In this document: in pieces, positions 10,192 to 21,991 of the stretch
How positions within the stretch are numbered: the first letter of the stretch is position 1
How the letters are laid out: each line of letters starts with the position of its first letter
DNA from: Thuidium tamariscinum
Lineage: Eukaryota > Streptophyta > Bryopsida > Hypnales > Thuidiaceae
NCBI GenBank assembly: GCA_947034885.2
Contig: OX344749.2
Location: 13,345,501-13,409,500 of the forward strand
DNA: 64,000 nucleotides
Direction: 5' to 3'
Program-made: the position numbers and the translations under genes
The notes under the pieces: generated by a model
The model's database searches: none
The model's input: only the letters and a program-made list of their open reading frames with translations
What the model was told of the DNA's origin: nothing

Positions 10192-12344
10192 ATGGCAAAT
10201 TCGTCATGCGCTACGACGCGGTTGGTCGCTTGTCAGTCTCTGCAGGTGCGCCTTCTTGGGGCTTAGTTATCTTGGATTCAATCTTTAATTTCCGCATCTC
10301 TGAAGCAAGGATCTTTCATATTCTGTAAGAAATCAATATTGAAACATTGCTACACATGTTCAAAATGTCTTAAAATTGCGCATGTCTTGGATGTAGGGTG
10401 TGAAATTCAGTCCATGGCGTATCAATTTTAAAAACGGTGGATAATAATGTTGCCGCGGAGGTCATTTCAGACAACTGAAGTGCCAATTTTATATAATACC
10501 TGTAGGTCTCGAAATACTGTACAAGTGCGAGATCTCAGTGGGCAAGTAATAGAATTGGAAATGTTCCTCGATCAATTGCTGCAACGCGGTTACCTGGTGT
10601 GAGGATATGGGAACGGGGAGGGCTGCGGGCACCTCTATCGCCAAAACCAGAGATGGTGTTTCCATTGCTGCTTGAAGAGAAATTGCCTTTGAAGGTCGTA
10701 GTTTTTTCATGTAAGTATCGCGCTGCATTTTTTCTTGGATTATAAGATCTCAGATATAAGGATTACGAAGCTCGTCAGAAATTAGGGTTACTGGAAGATT
10801 ATTTCCTGCTTTCTTTAAACTCCCCATTTCATCTAATTCAAGGTCTGGATGGGGAGTTTCGGACATGCACATCTGCCTCACATACTTGTAAACACTCTTG
10901 AGAATTAATGGATCGAATTTTTATCGAATTTCTCACTGGAGTTGCCGTCTCAAGACTTGCCTGTGATGATATTCAGTGCCTGTGCAAGCTGCGGCCAGCA
11001 GTGTTCAGATAGCAAGTACAATTTTCACACTCGGAACGGTGTTTGTTCTCCCCGTCTATACTGCCATGATTTTTGCCCCTAAGTGGAAATGGGTACGTCC
11101 TCCTTGCTTTGAGCATTAACCTTGTGTTCGTTCAATTTCAGAGCACCGAAGGTTTTAGCCTGAATGGTCATACTTGTTATATTCGTAAGTTTTAGAGTGC
11201 CAAATATGTGGTGTTTTCAGTACTTCACGCTTTTAAAATTATGGCAAATATGGAACTATGGTTTCGGTTGGGCGAAAACTGCTCCAGTTATACTTGAGCG
11301 ACTCAAATCTGCGCCAGTTCCTAGTTGTTAGCCTTTGCCATGATAGCTTGGGGTTTAGGGTTTAGTTCCACTTAATGTAAAGAATATGACCATGCATTGG
11401 TAATAACTTTATGAATTGGTAGGTTCATATTATTGCCACTTGTGCAACCTCCTGTTGGAACATTTTGAAAAAGAAACTTCAAAAACACAACACTGGGATG
11501 TTGTTTCCATCTCCCGGTGGTTCCAAACGACATCCCAGTGTTGTGTTTTGTAATGTTATTTTAAAGAGGGGTTGCACTAGTCGATGCTGCCCATCGGTTA
11601 CTTACCTTACTTTAATACGCTTTTGAAACTCAACAGACGAAGAAGATTGTGGAAAGTAATCTGCCACTTACTGTGATGTGCGCGATGTATATCTACCTTC
11701 TTGCACTTTCATGGACCCCGGAGACTGCAGGTTGCATGTTTGCGAGCAAGTACTTACTTCCCGAGGCAAGTCGCTTTTATGCTTTCTTGTGCATCTGATC
11801 GCTACATCTTTGAGAAGATTTACTTATATATGCCCTTTTGTATGTATGTGTACATGAAGTCCGGTTTTTTAGGGGTTTTTTTAGGGTTTAAGGGTAATAG
11901 TCTGCTTGTTCACTTCTTTGGGTATGGGTTGATATGGGAAGCAGCTTCCAGGCATTACGCGCATGTTTTCGAGCACTATTGCAGTTGCCTCGGCTTGGAT
12001 CCACTTGCTGGCAGTCGACCTTTTTTGTGGCCGGTAAGTGCAGATGTATCAACTCAAATCAATCACGGTAGAATCTGTTTTGGCTATTTTTTGATTCTCC
12101 TTGTGGTTTGAGTTGAAATCTGGCTTGTCTTACAGAAATTCTACTTCTGTTGTCATGTAGAGGCGTATTTCTGGACGGTCTGCAACACAAAGTGGAGACA
12201 CGCCACTCTCTTGTGTTATGCCTCATGATGTGCCCTGTTGGCCTCATTTCTCACTTCGTCACCAAGGTGCACCCTCTTAGCCCAGCACTTCCATATTTCA
12301 CAAAGCTGATAATGAGCAACATGTTAATTTTAAGCCGAAGATAA
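10192..12344 (+). CDS. ABA4-like protein (DUF4281 family), neoxanthin formation, six exons
   Basis: I assembled this gene from splice sites and family motifs: join(10192-10245, 10506-10710, 10977-11092, 11637-11765, 11945-12033, 12161-12344), 777 nt, 258 aa. The N-terminus ([15 protein letters not shown], then Ser/Arg-rich exon 2) looks like a plastid transit peptide. Exon 3 gives [19 protein letters not shown], exon 4 gives [20 protein letters not shown], exon 5 gives [10 protein letters not shown] and [12 protein letters not shown], and exon 6 gives [20 protein letters not shown]. These follow the order of Arabidopsis ABA4, a chloroplast membrane protein needed to make neoxanthin from violaxanthin, upstream of abscisic acid. 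All junction phases agree. Intron 4 starts with GC (AG|GCAAGT) instead of GT. Intron 3 holds a small MITE. Exons 3-6 are well supported; exons 1-2 rest on open frame, splice sites and composition. The start is the first ATG in frame in exon 1. Confidence 0.88.
11438..11581. mobile_element. 144-bp foldback MITE inside intron 3 of the ABA4-like gene
   Basis: Left end ACTTGTGCAACC, right end GGTTGCACTAGT, and an inner pair AACACAACACTGGGATG / CATCCCAGTGTTGTG separated by a short loop. The arms pair over roughly 60 bp. It lies between the splice sites at 11093 and 11636, clear of both, so splicing should tolerate it. Confidence 0.75.
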
Positions 12345-13094
12345 TCACTAAAGGTATCCAATTTGAATCAGTAATTGTTCCAAGGGACTTCGTTGATCGA
12401 ACCCTAGAATTGATGAATGACGATGAGACATGCTCCATGCTGCTGTCTCATTTTTCATGTTTCGTTTTAACAAGAACAGAGCATTTGACTGAGGCAGTTC
12501 ACTTGAGCATAAATTATCCCTTTCAGCTGAGCGAGTAGTGGCTGTGTGTTTTTTCTACTAGAGTCGATCTTTCAAGCATTGAAACATGAAAGAATTCACT
12601 AGGAGATTCCGAATCGCAAACTCTCATTAATAGCTTGAAGAAGCAGCCCAATTTTATTACAATCTGTTCTATATGGCTAAGGTATCGGAAAAGTTATCGA
12701 TGTGCACCACAAGGTATGAAGCACCAGGTGATCAATGCATATACACTTGTAAGGTAATGAAGGTTTATGGCTAGCAGTCGCAGAGCAGGGAAGCTTAAGG
12801 TTTAGACTACCAAGTTAATTACACTTTTAATCAACACTACACACCTCTGCATGGACCCAAAGTCACACCAAAAATCTAGATATATTGATTACACAAGATG
12901 AACACAATCAAAACAATGAAAATCCATGAGACTAGTGTTGGGCAGTACTTTGAAAACTTATAACTTATTGAAATACATGCAAAAGTGCATTGGAATCCTC
13001 CTCTGTTTGCTAATAAGATATTTTTTTTATATGTATGTTTCGTGATACGCAGTTCTTTATTACTGTTTGGCAAGAGCAGGTTGTTGTAACTTAC
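12345..13094. other. Downstream of ABA4-like gene; no further gene recognised
   Basis: Starts with the likely 3' untranslated region of the ABA4-like gene; no clear AATAAA signal is seen. The rest is low-repeat sequence without a supported frame. A plus-strand stretch at about 12.67-12.75 kb is open but short. Confidence 0.4.
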
Positions 13095-13266
13095 TTCAGG
13101 AGAAATGGTACTGAATTTCCCCTCATTCTATTGACTGTCGTTCTAAGATGTTTCTGAGACACTTGTTCCCTCCAGGCAATCGTGTGTTTTTCTCGGCGCT
13201 TTGACGGTGGTGACAGCACAACAGACATGGGAAAAGTCTTAGGCGCAGCGAGTGTCTCTGCACCTA
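13095..13266 (-). CDS. Candidate internal exon of an unidentified minus-strand gene
   Basis: Read on the minus strand, an acceptor (ACTTCCCAG at 13267-13275) is followed by 57 open codons and then a consensus donor GTAAGT (13094 down to 13089). The peptide includes VVLSPPSKRREKHTIAWRE and QKHLRTTVNRMRGN, basic and without low-complexity bias. I do not recognise the family. An open frame of this length between two good splice signals can occur by chance, so this is a lead, not a gene call. Similar minus-strand candidates lie at 21344-21430 and 24474-24635. Confidence 0.28.
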
Positions 13267-13674
13267 CTGGGAAGTCCTCACATTTTTAATGATACTAAAA
13301 TGAGTATTTGATATCTGATTAAGAGATCTGAGTCGTAACCACATTGAGGTTACGTCGTTGTGCCACAAAATGAAAGATTCTGAAGTGGACATTCATGGCT
13401 TCACAAGATGGAATTTCACACCACGATTTCAAGGACTTTACAGACAACTAAACAGTACATTGAGAATTTTGAGTTGCGTTAGGACTTAGGAAGACTCGGT
13501 GGTCCTTTGCATCAGAGCAGCAATTCTAGATAGTTGTTTGATGATTTCTTAGTGCACAGTACAATTATTTGGAAGATGAATGTATGCATGCAAGAGGTAT
13601 CTTCATTTCCTCAATTAATAATGGTATTTCATCTGCAGCAAACTTTGCTGGTGACTTAGATTAATTTGACCTTG
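13267..13674. other. Low-repeat sequence, no gene recognised
   Basis: Mixed composition with scattered CpG and no supported feature. If the exon at 13095-13266 is real this would be its upstream intron. Confidence 0.35.
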
Positions 13675-14450
13675 AGGTGATTGCAAGAAACACTTGTACC
13701 ATTTGTGCTTATATGTTTTTTGGCCATAACTTTTGTGTTTTGACTCTAAATGACTCAAGATTTACAAGGAAGGTACTCATGACTATTATACACCTTGCCA
13801 ATTTTTTTGAAATTTAAAAAAAACAGTTAACTATTCAAAAATAAATCTCAATTTCATGTCCCACTTGCCACTTTTGAGGTATTTAGTACTATTTGACTCC
13901 CAACCCAAATTTTGAGTTGAAATTTTGAGGAGATGGTTTTCTAGTAGACTTTTAGCTAATGGCTCAAGAAAATTTAAAAATAATTGTTTTTATGAGGTGT
14001 AGAAGTCTACAAATTGAGCCTCTTTTTGCTTGCATTTTGAAACATGTAAAAAATGATTTTGGTGAGTTTTTTGGTGAATGGCCATCTCTATAAAGTTGTT
14101 ACAAATGGCCAATTTTTATTTTATTTTCAAAATTTGTTTCCTATTTTTTCTAATAAAAACATCAAAGTATATATTTCTTGAGATTCGAAACTTTTCTAAT
14201 TCTCCTACTTAGAGAAATTTTCTATACATTTCTTTTGTCTTATAGGTGTATACATTAGTCATATTTTTAAAATGAAATTTAAAATGAAATTTAATTTTTT
14301 TTAAATTTTAAGAAGAAATTTAATTTTTTTTTAAAAGATATTTTAAAAATTTTAAAGTAATCCTTAAAAAATCATGAAAACCCAACAAAATCAACTAGTG
14401 GTGAATTTCATTAAAATGGCAAAAATTCCATTACTATGACTCTTTTTATA
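13675..14450. mobile_element. Family A element, copy A2, right end decayed
   Basis: Left end GAGGTGATTGCAAGAAACACT. The first 400 bp align with the left half of A4 (TGGCCATAACTTTTGTGTTTT, ATGACTCAA, GAGTTTTTTGGT), and about 14.17-14.26 kb aligns with 42.27-42.36 kb in A3 (TTCTCCTACTTAGAG). The right terminus is not recognisable, so the end coordinate is approximate. Confidence 0.6.
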
Positions 14451-14699
14451 GTTCAAATTACATACTTTGAAATCTAAATTTATTGTAGATGTTTGAAATC
14501 TATATTTATCCAATATGTTTCAACTTTTAAACCACCTAGTGAGAAATTTACATCAATCATAAATTTTTTAAATCTATATGCATCCTAGATGCCTGAAAAT
14601 CTATACCTGCCTTACATGTCAGTTTTCGATTTAGGTCAATGGCCTGTGGAATGCCGCCATTTTTAATAAGATTTGCCATACAGGGTTTCATGCCATCAC

Positions 14700-15620
14700 C
14701 CCTTGTCAGATATTTTCCTCAGCACCGTCATTTCAGTATGAAAGGTCGGTGAGACATTTCGAGACATTTTGAGACATTCCAATCTTCCAGTTGAGATATT
14801 TGTCGAAAAATATCTCTTTGCATGACAGGCACGACGTAACTGATTAGTTTCTGCAAGTGGGAGATAACTTTACTCATCCTGCTGTCAGTAGGGCATCTGC
14901 CAAACGGGCAAGTCATGCAAGATCCGTCCTCGGATCCGTCTCACTTCGAAATCACCAAAGCCAGTGTCAAGGTCGAGTCTGATGCATTTTTGTTTTTACT
15001 GCTCTCTTTCACACCCTTTTAGCCGCTTTCACACTGACGGCTTTCATTTCGAGACAGGGTTACTTGGTTAAAACCTGACGTCACTTGAAACGGCCGGCAG
15101 CAAATTTCAATTGGTGGTCGTCATCTCATTTCTTCATATTATGAGGCGTGTAACTGCTCGAGAGAAGCACAGTTTCAGAATCTTTTAAACAAGGTATTAC
15201 TTGCATGATTTGATTCGGAAACGAGCAAGAAACTGCAGAAAAGGCAATTATGGAGTTGGTATATATATTTGTTGCACGATTTCAATTGCTTCCTGCAATC
15301 TCATTACTTTCAATTAGGAGGTGCAAATTAAAAAGAAGCGTGTTTGCAGTAGCTTTTCAAAATCATGTCACTCATAAAAATTGGTTGAGAAAGGAGGACA
15401 AGATTTGCCTTCGAAATTTTGGGAGATCGATTAACTTACGTCGTCTGGTTTGCCGGCCATGGGCGGTATACCTGCCAGTGCTGTTGCACCTCACATCTGT
15501 CATAGGCAAATATCTCGGAATGAACGTTTCTAGACTCACTAGACTACATGTGGATAAAATATCTCCCGCATGAATGAATTACGGTAGTTCAAAATATCTC
15601 TGATCTGACGTCAGTGACAG
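14700..15620. promoter_or_regulatory. Cluster of evening elements and CRE-like sites
   Basis: Evening elements (AAAATATCT), the binding sites of CCA1/LHY/RVE MYB proteins, occur as full 9-mers at 14708-14716 (minus), 14807-14815 (plus), 15556-15564 (plus) and 15591-15599 (plus), and as 8-base cores at 14794-14801 (minus) and 15508-15515 (plus). The sites at 14794 and 14807 form an inverted pair, and three lie within 92 bp (15508-15599). Two palindromic TGACGTCA sites lie at 15076-15083 and 15606-15613. This stretch is not as AT-rich as the repeat regions. It looks like a clock-regulated promoter, but I cannot identify the gene it serves; it could face either direction. Confidence 0.5.
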
Positions 15621-18600
15621 AAGTCTTGCATATCTCGGAGATTTAAAAAGGGGTCAATTGTAGCGTAGCATGAATACTGTACCAGGACTCAAGATTTCAT
15701 GATCATGCATTCTTGCTGACTAGTTGTTGCCGCTCTGAAGATAATAGGTATTTAAATCGTATTGAACTACAGTGGGGATACAACTAACCTTTTTGATCGA
15801 TCTTCCAGCCCAGTGTCCAAAAAATTTCTACACTTTTAATTACCCCCATAATCTAAATGTGAGTGTGTGGCAGGTGTCCCGACAGTCAAAAGTGACAAAT
15901 ATGCAGAATATTTCAATATATCGTTTATGAGAAGGCCACATATCAAAGTCAATGACAGTGACAAGCTGCAGAATGTTCGAGAATGTTGTCTTAAGAGGCT
16001 TAAAGTTTGAGTGTCCAATTGTAAAAATTGCAATGGATTCTGTAATCGATTGTGCTGAGCATTCAGATAAAAAAGTGATATTTTGTTTTTTCCGTAAGGT
16101 TTTACAAGTTAAGCTACAGTTGATCTCTGCGAAGTGGATCAGAGACTCGAAGTGGTGACGTGCCACTCAATTGGGAAATTCTTGGAGAAAATCCCCAGCA
16201 GCTATTAATTTTCCCACCTTTGTTTTTTTTTAATCTTAAAGAGCTTAGTGTCATCTTCACAGCTGGGAATGCGAATTCCTTGGTTTCACGTCTGAAGTAC
16301 GTCTCTTCGTTTTTCATAGCAATTGGCACATGGGCAACATGCAAAGTACCAGAATCCATTTAATTATTGCTTATAGAAGGACACGAAAGAATTTGTCGAA
16401 AAAAGTAATTTTGTTATTATGGGGTCGCAATGTATTTTACTGCCGTTTCCGATCTAACAAGGGGAAGATATAAACATTGGTCAGAATCCTTCAGTTCATG
16501 GAAAGAAATGGACCTACCGAAGCTCGAAATAGAATGAGACATTCGTGTGTGAACCGCTACTTGAGATATTCAATGAGTTCCATGTCCTCGCATCCCATGG
16601 TACTCACTGACATTTTCAGGTAGCTAGCGACATGAATGTCTCATGTTCTGAAGTAAAATTTTCCGTTGTGATCACATGGAACCTCTGCAATTGAAGCGAT
16701 CCACATTTGGCGATGCAGCTGGAGTATACAAAGCATTTCTTTGAAAGAGCTCTAGCCTCACGTCTGCTTGTGTTCTTGCATGATTTCACATAATCCCAAG
16801 TCCAAGTTTGGCGACAATTGTATCACTCTCTGGTTGATTCGTCCGAGGAAGGCAATCTTCTATGACCTCTTCATCTGCTTAGTGTGTGAGTCCTTGATCA
16901 ACCAAAATGTAAATATTTTAGACATTTGAGCATATGCCCTCAGGACCCCCGAGGCACCACACAAATGTGGGTTAACATTCACTATTTACGTGCCTGGAAC
17001 CTTGTGCCTCCGGGCTCCCTTTGATGATTTCGTTAATGTCTCGACGTTGCGTCTAATAAACTTCAATTCTCAAGCCTCCTGGCTCGAGCGAGGTTTTGTA
17101 GTTCATAATCAGCGGAATAAGGGTACATTGTCCAAGCAGGGAGAAAGGTTAGCTGTGCCACCATCCCATTGCAATTAATTGATGGTGATGGAGAGATAAT
17201 GAGATGATTGCAATTGAGGCCTTCCCTTGCCCCGCTCGCATACATAGTATCCCATGAGAGCTCGACATCCTCTGAACAACCTCACATAGGAATTCCTCGT
17301 AACTGTTCATCTCAGGGTATATGTCTTTGGTATGAAACTGATTTTTCTTCCACCTCGTAAGAATGACTACGAGGATTGGTTTCACTCGCACTGCTAGCAA
17401 GAACCTGCCTATAGGCACGTTCTTAGTATCTTACTGACTCGCAAAGAATAGTGCCACTTCTACGAAACGCAGCCCCCTATATATATACCGTTTAAGCTTG
17501 TCAATCATCGCATTCTCCTCGCCAAAGGCAAAAAACAAACGGATGGAGTGTCCACACTGACAGAAATATAGCTTCAAAGCTGTACATCGCGCAGTTTCAT
17601 GAAGATTTTCCTTCCCCATGCCAGAATGCACATTCCCTGCGAAGATGACAAACCTTGAGAGGCACCTGGCTTGAGGTAGAGTATATCATATACAGAATGA
17701 TCAGTCGGCCATAGAAGTGACTAATGATCTCACCTGATAAAAATTGCAGTCTTCTCCTGATGTATGATATATGTATCTGATCACGTGTTAAGGCGACCAT
17801 CCCCATACCGAAGGAGAAACCACTACGCAATGACCTTGTTCAGGATCAGAAATGGCCAACTTTAACGTTACTCCAACATATATTGCCCGCAGGAAACACC
17901 CTCGGAAGCCAGAGTTTGCACGCATTCTGAGTTTCCAAAATCACCCATACACATCACGTCCATCCTGCTAAAACCTGCTCAATCCTTCCTCATTGAAACC
18001 CTTCTGATCACCGCAGCCGACTACCCACCTGCTCCACAAGAAATCACCGATCGCCACAAGGTACTAGATACGTTCAGAAAGAGCCCACCCCCGGCCAAGC
18101 AGCGACTCTAAATCCTCAGGCATACACCTCTCAGCTTCAATTCCGCAACCCCCACACTCTCCAAGTATACGCCTTTCCATCATGTAGTGTGTACATATTA
18201 ATACCAGCGTCCACCTGACATAGATCTCTGCTCCAGAAAAAATCAGAATGGGCCAAGTCGTCCAAGAAAGATCAGTCACACAATCAATCGCCTCACATTA
18301 CAATACTCGATCTTTCCAATCTCCCCTGCTAGAAGATACAAATCTCCAGGGTCGTTCCGCAGGGCCATTGCTCGAGCTAAGACGACATCCATATGCAGTA
18401 TATATATGACATTCTCGCTCTGGCTCCCTGGAACATCGGTGTGCGCCATTGATCGATGCACATATATGAGTTCGACAGTTCCGCACCATTTGATTCCCCT
18501 TGGTGTAGAAAACGCTTCTTGAAAACAAGGCTTGCCGAGAAGAAATTCTGCACACCATTCGATTCCACCGTTTACCTGAGTGATTTCCAACAACAGATCG

Positions 18601-19568
18601 AGAAACTGGATTCCATCCCGGCCTGCATGTCGTCAAAACCAAACTCTGCCTGCATATATAAATATGGAGTAACTTACTGCAAACCCCACCAAAACCTATT
18701 CTCAACCTTGAACGCGCTTCCGCAATATTGCATCCTTCACAGCGTCGCCCGCACCGAGTCCATCGACAAAAATGATCAGTAAGAAACAAGCTGCAGACTG
18801 ATCACCCTCCCGCAGCCTCCGATACTTAAGACCCTGCTCTTTTCGCCTCCCATGCATGCACGGCAGCTCCGCCGGCCCTCGCCCAGCCTCTAGTTCGCCC
18901 GACGCCTTGCAGCCAAAAGCTTCGTTTTCATCCATCCATGACGTGGCCGGAGGTTCTCATTCACTCTGTCCATCCCAGCTGGGGGATGCAACGACCAGAA
19001 ACGGATGGAATCAGTTCCACATCCCAAGCTCCGCTTGTCGAACGGAGAGCGAGCGGGTTCACTTGGAGAGTATGGCGCCACGGGGCGGCCGGGGAAGAGG
19101 CTCCGCGTTTTCTGGTCGATGCAAGCTTAAGTTACTTGGCCCAGATTGCAGCGGACGGGGGAGCCATCTGAGCCACATGAGAAGAAACGGCTGAGAATGC
19201 AGGGATGTTGGGAGACGTCGATTCAGGGTCTGAGATCTGGGACGTCCGATGACGACTTGACGAGGGCTCGGGCGGTCTTTGGCCGGGTCTCGCGCATATT
19301 CCCGGCCCGTTGGCGATGGCGATTGATCTTTTGGGGGTTCTGGGAGATATATTGCAGATATTGCGTTGTCTTTTACTGTTGCGGGCATTACCGCATTCCC
19401 GCTTGCTTTCCATCAGACGGAAGCAGCTGAAGGGTGGGGTCACTCCACTTTCTTCCCTTGGCTCGACGGAGCCAAGGGAACTTATTACCGGCCCCGCTAT
19501 TTCTACATACTACCGACGTTACCTTCGGAAAAACACACACCAAGGAAACACTCTTATTATTTATGGCC
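15621..19568. other. 4-kb low-repeat region, gene content unresolved
   Basis: GC and CpG content are higher than in the flanking repeats, rising strongly from 18.8 to 19.5 kb. Many short frames open on both strands (the longest, 163 codons, on the minus strand at 18298-18789), but none matches a family I know and they contradict each other. A G-box CACGTG lies at 17782-17787. It may be a diverged multi-exon gene, a pseudogene or a non-coding transcript. Confidence 0.35.
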
Positions 19569-19797
19569 GGGGTGAACTGACTCCTCACTCGGCCACTTGG
19601 GGAAACACTGAAACTTTTTATTTGCCATATGTGCAAAAATTTGCAAACTTTTGAATTCAAATTTGCAATCGGAGTCCCCAAGTTAGTTAGAACAAGCATT
19701 CAAGGTAAATTAGTCAAGCACAAAATAGGGGGCTTTTTGTTTTACTTGCACCCTTGGAATTACTTAGAGTGGCCAAGCAAGGGGGCCAATTCACCCT
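19569..19797. mobile_element. Family G MITE (AGGGTGAATTGACC ends), copy G1
   Basis: Left end GGGGTGAACTGACTCC, right end GGGGGCCAATTCACCCT, inverse of each other with few mismatches. Copy G2 at 24188-24327 has the same ends, and its inner text (TTTTTATTTTTTGC on one strand, an AAAATAGGGGG phrase) also matches. No coding content. Confidence 0.7.
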
Positions 19798-20311
19798 AAC
19801 CTTATTATAGAAATAGAGGGAATATTTGCACTACAAGTATAAATTTAGAAAATATTGAACTCAAACCCTATGTTCAATACATTAGGGTCAATTCCAAAAA
19901 GAATTTAGAAAAAGTGGAAGGATGTCCAAACTAAAGGCTTGCTTTGTAATAAATGTTGGGGTGCAAAATAGAGCTATAGTAGGGGATCTTGGTCACCTTT
20001 AAAATGTATATTATTAATATAATTTTGCTCATGATAAGCTCCCTCACCTTCAATCTATTCTTTAAATCAAATTTCTTCTTTGTTTTGTACAGTATGTTAT
20101 ACCAAGATCTCTCAAACTATACATACCTTGGTTGCATTCTTAGTACAGTTAGAAATCCTTTCACAAGGAAGAATGCATGGGCTTTGTTTTATGATATTTG
20201 ATTATTTGAACATATTCATGAGAAAGTTATTGAATTTTAAACTTCTTCTTATAATTAAAATTTTTTGAAGATTCTTTTTATACTTCATTTAAGGAGATGA
20301 ATAGGGGATTA
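19798..20311. other. AT-rich sequence with a family N repeat unit
   Basis: No gene seen. About 20.12-20.28 kb (CTTAGTACAGTTAGAAATCC, then AAGGAAGAATGCATGGGCTT) resembles the two tandem units at 35.98-36.29 kb. Confidence 0.5.
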
Positions 20312-20770
20312 GAGCATTTCCATAGCTCATCCATTCAACCAACACGGCCAAGAATATAGGCTTGGTAAGTGCATCTATAGACCCTAGGTTGTATCTCCCA
20401 CTTTCACCCCACTGCAACACAAAATGGAAGGACACAACCTAGCCAATCTTCTATTTTTTAATTGGAAAGTAATAGATGTTGTCAAGTCATTGAGTATACT
20501 TGCATTTATGAAGTCTAGGCCCAATGCACTTTCTACTTGGAAAAGTGTGTCTTGAAAAAATGTGTCAAATTAAGTGGACCATAGCTTGAGAATTATCCCA
20601 AAGCACATACTACGCCTCATCCACAACTCTTCATTTTGCCATCTTTCAGGAAATTTGGTTGTTGCGGGGCATTTCTTGATCCCCATCCTATGCAACGTGG
20701 GGAAATGCCTTTGGCCCAACCCAACCAAATCCCCACTTTGCACCTTTGGCCGAGCAATGTGGGGATGCTC
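20312..20770. mobile_element. Tourist/Harbinger-like MITE, copy F1
   Basis: Left end GAGCATTTCC, right end GTGGGGATGCTC, flanked on both sides by TTA (20309-20311 and 20771-20773). A 3-bp TTA duplication and GAGCATCC-type ends are typical of PIF/Harbinger (Tourist) MITEs in plants. Length 459 bp, close to F2 (461 bp). No transposase. Confidence 0.78.
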
Positions 20771-21343
20771 TTAGTGATAACTTTTGACATCCCAATGACT
20801 ATGGCAACTAGTTTTTTATTACTTTACTGTGAATGCATATTATGGAGTATTTCAATATTAGATGTAGCTCCGTCTCCATGTTTCTATCTCGTCGTCTTTC
20901 ACGACTTCACGTGTTCTGTTCACTTCTTCGCTCTCGCCTAACTGAACTGCCTGCAACTTGCGAAAAGATCTTTCAGATTTTTTGCTTCCGTGGTTTGTTT
21001 TTTAATCATATTCACCTGCCCTGTGGAGCCGGCTTGTTCGCGAGTGCCCGGCTGCCCGCCAGCAACTGAAGTTTCCGTCGATCGCCGTGGAGGCATTCCT
21101 TTTGTGGAACTGGGGACTTGGGGCACTGGCTCATCTCCTCTCCAGCCTTGGGATTCAGTTGGGGATAAGGGTCCAGCCAGTCATATGGGAAGCATGTTTC
21201 GGTAGATTCCAAGGAAAGGAAAGGAGCCCACGGCACTCCCATTCATTATGAGGGGGCCTTTTTTCTTCATGAAACCAGCTCTTATTTGCGCATCTTGAGT
21301 TCTTGACTGATTGGACTTCAAGTTACAGCGGTGATAACTTACT
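20771..21343. other. Mixed sequence, possible minus-strand exons
   Basis: Two overlapping minus-strand frames are open between about 20.94 and 21.24 kb and could belong to the same gene as the exon at 21344-21430, but frame, splice sites and product stay unclear. A G-box CACGTG lies at 20908-20913. Confidence 0.3.
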
Positions 21344-21430
21344 GGAAGGTCTTTTTCATCCATGACTAAGTAAGGTACTGGAGGAATATCAAGAACTGTT
21401 ACTTCCCTCTCATGGCAAAGTAGGCTATTC
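21344..21430 (-). CDS. Candidate internal exon of an unidentified minus-strand gene
   Basis: On the minus strand the acceptor GTTGGCTTCAG precedes 87 bp (29 codons, phase 0 at both ends) and then a consensus donor GTAAGT (21343 down to 21338). The peptide includes LLCHEREVTVLDIPPVPYLV and MDEKDLP, which has ordinary protein-like composition. I cannot name the family. The frame also stays open past the donor for about 50 codons, so an unspliced reading is possible. Confidence 0.33.
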
Positions 21431-21991
21431 TGAAGCCAACAATAGCTGACTTTGAAAAAGATTGTAAAAAAAATCATTGGGTGGAAGAAAAAGAATTTAG
21501 GGCAACCACAATATATACCTTATTGCATACACCTTATTGCATAGCCAATTGCAAAGCAGGCGGGCTACAAGGCATGGGCAAAAGGATGTGCTAAGTCTCT
21601 GGTCACAAGCTTGTTGTATAGATTTTGATGTGTGATAATCATTGCCCTTCATGGGGGTATACAAAGAGGCTCTCCAAATGTAGTTCTCCATGTTTTCATG
21701 GCAAGTTAGCCTTCTAACCTCAATCTTGAAGATGACTATCCCTTGAAAAGATGCAATCCTTCCCGGCATAAAAAAAAGACAACTATAGATTAATTTTGAA
21801 TAAAAACAAGAACCCTTCTACTATCGTTGATCAAAATATTATATAAATATACGATTATATAAATTATATATATAGAGAGAGAGAGACACGCTAAATACGA
21901 TACAATTATGACTACGAAAATATGACTATGGGTATCAAAATATGATATGGTTACAAAAGTACAAATGCATTAGCCCATATGGTTTGGTCTT
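21431..21991. other. Mixed to AT-rich sequence, no gene recognised
   Basis: Contains a doubled CCTTATTGCATA phrase (about 21.52-21.54 kb) and a TA-rich stretch followed by GAGAGAGAGAG (about 21.84-21.89 kb). Confidence 0.4.

Noticed and set aside
11701-12111. 136-codon plus-strand frame as a gene
   Set aside because: It runs in the wrong frame across ABA4-like exons and introns; the conserved ABA4 residues are encoded in other frames.
18649-18676. 28-nt intron on the minus strand (GTAAGT...GCAG)
   Set aside because: Far below the minimum intron length of plants.
18298-18789. 163-codon minus-strand frame as a gene
   Set aside because: No recognisable motif, overlapped by several other frames of similar quality, and no supporting splice or start context.
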